Source: Alistipes sp. (GTDB lineage: Bacteria > Bacteroidota > Bacteroidia > Bacteroidales > Rikenellaceae). From it: 33,577 bases of DNA. The stretch lies in the NCBI GenBank assembly GCA_017501025.1, contig JAFVXS010000246.1, forward strand, positions 1-33,577, written 5' to 3'. The position numbers were made by a program, and so were the translations under genes. The notes beneath the pieces were generated by a model. The model was not told the DNA's origin and made no database searches. It saw only the letters and a list, made by a program, of their open reading frames with translations. Below are positions 32,101-33,577 of the stretch, one piece after another; positions within the stretch are counted from its first letter, which is position 1, and the number at the start of each line of letters is the position of its first letter.

Positions 32101-33577
32101 ACGAACTCAAAAAGCGGATACAGGCAGATATCATCGGCAGAATGAAGTGGATTCATCTGGCTTTGGTCCTCATCACCTTCGTCATCTTCGGACGATTGGT
32201 GTGGATTCAGTATGCCGACTCGACAATCGCCACCGTATCGGAGCGTCTGCACAAGAGTATTATCACGAAACGCACCGTACGCTCGCGACGTGGCTCGATA
32301 CTCTCACGCGACGGTCAGGTCTTGGCAACCTCCATATTCCGCAACTCCATCGCCATCGACTTCGGCAGCGAGGGTTTCGACAACACCGAGCGATTTCTGG
32401 ACGAGGCCGATTCGCTTGCAAAGATGTTGGAACGCCACTTCGGAGTACGCAAAGCGAAGGAGTACTTTGCACAGATGAAGTCGTTACAACGCTCTTCACG
32501 CAAGCAGATTGAGACAGGTACGACTACGGTTCGCTACTCGAAGGGCTTTTTCGAGGAGATGTTCGGCATTAAAAATTGCGACTCTGTAAAGAAATTATAC
32601 ACCACAAAACGCACCCACACCTCGACAAAACTATTTGGCGAGGTCGATGACAACGAGTGGGAGGTTCTCTCGACATATCCGATACTCAACGGCTCGCTCG
32701 GTACGGTGATGTTGCACGAGCGTATCGATTCGCGAATCTATCCGCAAGGCAATCTTGCCCGTCGTGTCATCGGACGCACCGACCGCAAAAGCCCATACGG
32801 TATCGAGTACGCCTATCGCGACTCGTTGGCGGGCGAAGATGGCTACGATTGGGTGCAGTATGTTGCCCGTAACTTCTACGCCACCTATACCGACCGAGAG
32901 CATCGTCCGAAGAGTGCCGTAAATGGTATGGACATCGTCACAACACTCGATATCGATGTTCAGGATGTTGCCGACAGAGCCTTGCGTGAATCGCTTGCAA
33001 AGCACGCCGGTATTTGGGGTACAACAATCGTTATGGAGTGTGCAACGGGCGATATTTTGGCAATGGTCAATCTGGAACGAGGAGCGGATGGCGAGTACTT
33101 CGAGGGTCGAAACTACGCTATCGGAGGACGTATGGAGCCCGGTTCGACCATAAAACTCGCTACGACAATCACGCTGCTCGACGATGCAAAGATGTCGCCG
33201 ATGAAACGGTATCACTCCGGTTTGGGAGGCATAGTGAAGGTTACGAACCATAGCAAAATACAGGATTCGCACCCTATCGGCAAGCCGACCAAGGGTCGCA
33301 TTACGCTCGAAACGGCATTTGCAGAGTCGGCAAACGTCTATTTTGCCAAAGCGGTGAACGAATACTACAAGGATAATCCGCAACGCTATGTCGATGCTCT
33401 GAAACGCCTGCACCTCCACGAGCGGGTCGGTTTCGAGGAGTTTGGCAGCGTACAGCCTCTGATGCCTTCGTACGAGAAGCGAATAAATTGGTCGGGCTCA
33501 ACACTCTGTCGTCTTGCCTACGGTTATGGTTTGGAGGTGACACCGCTCAACACCATAACGCTCTACAACGCCATAGC
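32097..33577 (+). CDS. ftsI: Septal penicillin-binding protein (FtsI type), 3' end missing
   Basis: The ATG overlaps the previous stop as ATGA and the frame runs out of the window after about 493 codons. A membrane anchor lies at about 17-37. The pedestal dimerisation domain includes RSRRGSILSRDGQVLATS and ITKRTV. The transpeptidase domain starts near GMDIVTTLDIDVQDVA, with catalytic Ser350 in MEPGSTIK (SxxK) and SAN in ESANVYF (SxN). The KTG motif lies past the window end. FtsI cross-links septal peptidoglycan. SPYGIEYAYRDSLAG is the usual hinge. No PASTA domain can be judged because the C-terminus is absent. Confidence 0.95.
   Translation, partial: MNELKKRIQADIIGRMKWIHLALVLITFVIFGRLVWIQYADSTIATVSERLHKSIITKRTVRSRRGSILSRDGQVLATSIFRNSIAIDFGSEGFDNTERFLDEADSLAKMLERHFGVRKAKEYFAQMKSLQRSSRKQIETGTTTVRYSKGFFEEMFGIKNCDSVKKLYTTKRTHTSTKLFGEVDDNEWEVLSTYPILNGSLGTVMLHERIDSRIYPQGNLARRVIGRTDRKSPYGIEYAYRDSLAGEDGYDWVQYVARNFYATYTDREHRPKSAVNGMDIVTTLDIDVQDVADRALRESLAKHAGIWGTTIVMECATGDILAMVNLERGADGEYFEGRNYAIGGRMEPGSTIKLATTITLLDDAKMSPMKRYHSGLGGIVKVTNHSKIQDSHPIGKPTKGRITLETAFAESANVYFAKAVNEYYKDNPQRYVDALKRLHLHERVGFEEFGSVQPLMPSYEKRINWSGSTLCRLAYGYGLEVTPLNTITLYNAI

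Overview
This window is chromosomal DNA from a Bacteroidota bacterium, almost certainly Bacteroidales. The signs are DUF4296, DUF4290 and DUF4369 proteins, an FtsL-like protein between rsmH and ftsI, RluA- and PASTA-family proteins of Bacteroidota type, and promoters of the TTTG-N19/20-TAnnTTTG class. A futalosine-type menaquinone gene (mqnE) and a probable aminodeoxyfutalosine deaminase fit an Alistipes/Rikenellaceae-like lineage, but that family assignment is an inference. There are no tRNA or rRNA genes, no CRISPR array, no insertion sequence and no prophage. Most of the window is housekeeping sequence with dense operons.

Layout. 1-4128 (+): outer-membrane barrel fragment, rbfA, LolC/E-like permease, DUF4296 lipoprotein, amidohydrolase. 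4143-5918 (-): YgiQ radical SAM protein. 5945-6607: a DUF559 endonuclease-fold gene bracketed by hairpin repeats, a probable small mobile cassette. 6861-12336 (-): tgt, LptF/G permease, mqnE, PASTA protein and rluD, read in that order. 12424-15982 (-): DUF4290, a thioredoxin-fold lipoprotein, lpxH and thyA. 16173-17324 (+): a sigma-54 activator without a DNA-binding domain. 17603-23344 (+): TonB-dependent receptor, small lipoprotein, nadC and a membrane alkaline-phosphatase-superfamily transferase. 23617-27144 (-): dapD, birA, gcvH and mdh. 27255-33577 (+): prolyl oligopeptidase, aspartate kinase, rsmH, ftsL-like and ftsI, the last cut by the window edge.

The least conventional content is between genes. 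Four intergenic regions (about 6605-6712, 17402-17508, 23360-23540 and 25867-26113) carry versions of one modular non-coding repeat. Its parts are GC hairpins, G-rich 9/10-bp units around GTTA, a long hairpin whose loop is a tandem array of 10-bp units around CCTTA, and 9-bp units around CTCCCTAAA. Part order is kept while unit number and sequence drift, and the hairpin arms show a compensatory base change. The DUF559 cassette has a different repeat, also with a covarying stem. These two repeat systems are the best candidates for something undescribed.

The genes serve envelope biogenesis (LolC/E-like, LptF/G, LpxH, DapD, FtsL, FtsI, RsmH), tRNA/rRNA modification and ribosome maturation (RbfA, Tgt, RluD, RsmH), and cofactor and central metabolism (MqnE, the deaminase, NadC, BirA, GcvH, Mdh, ThyA).
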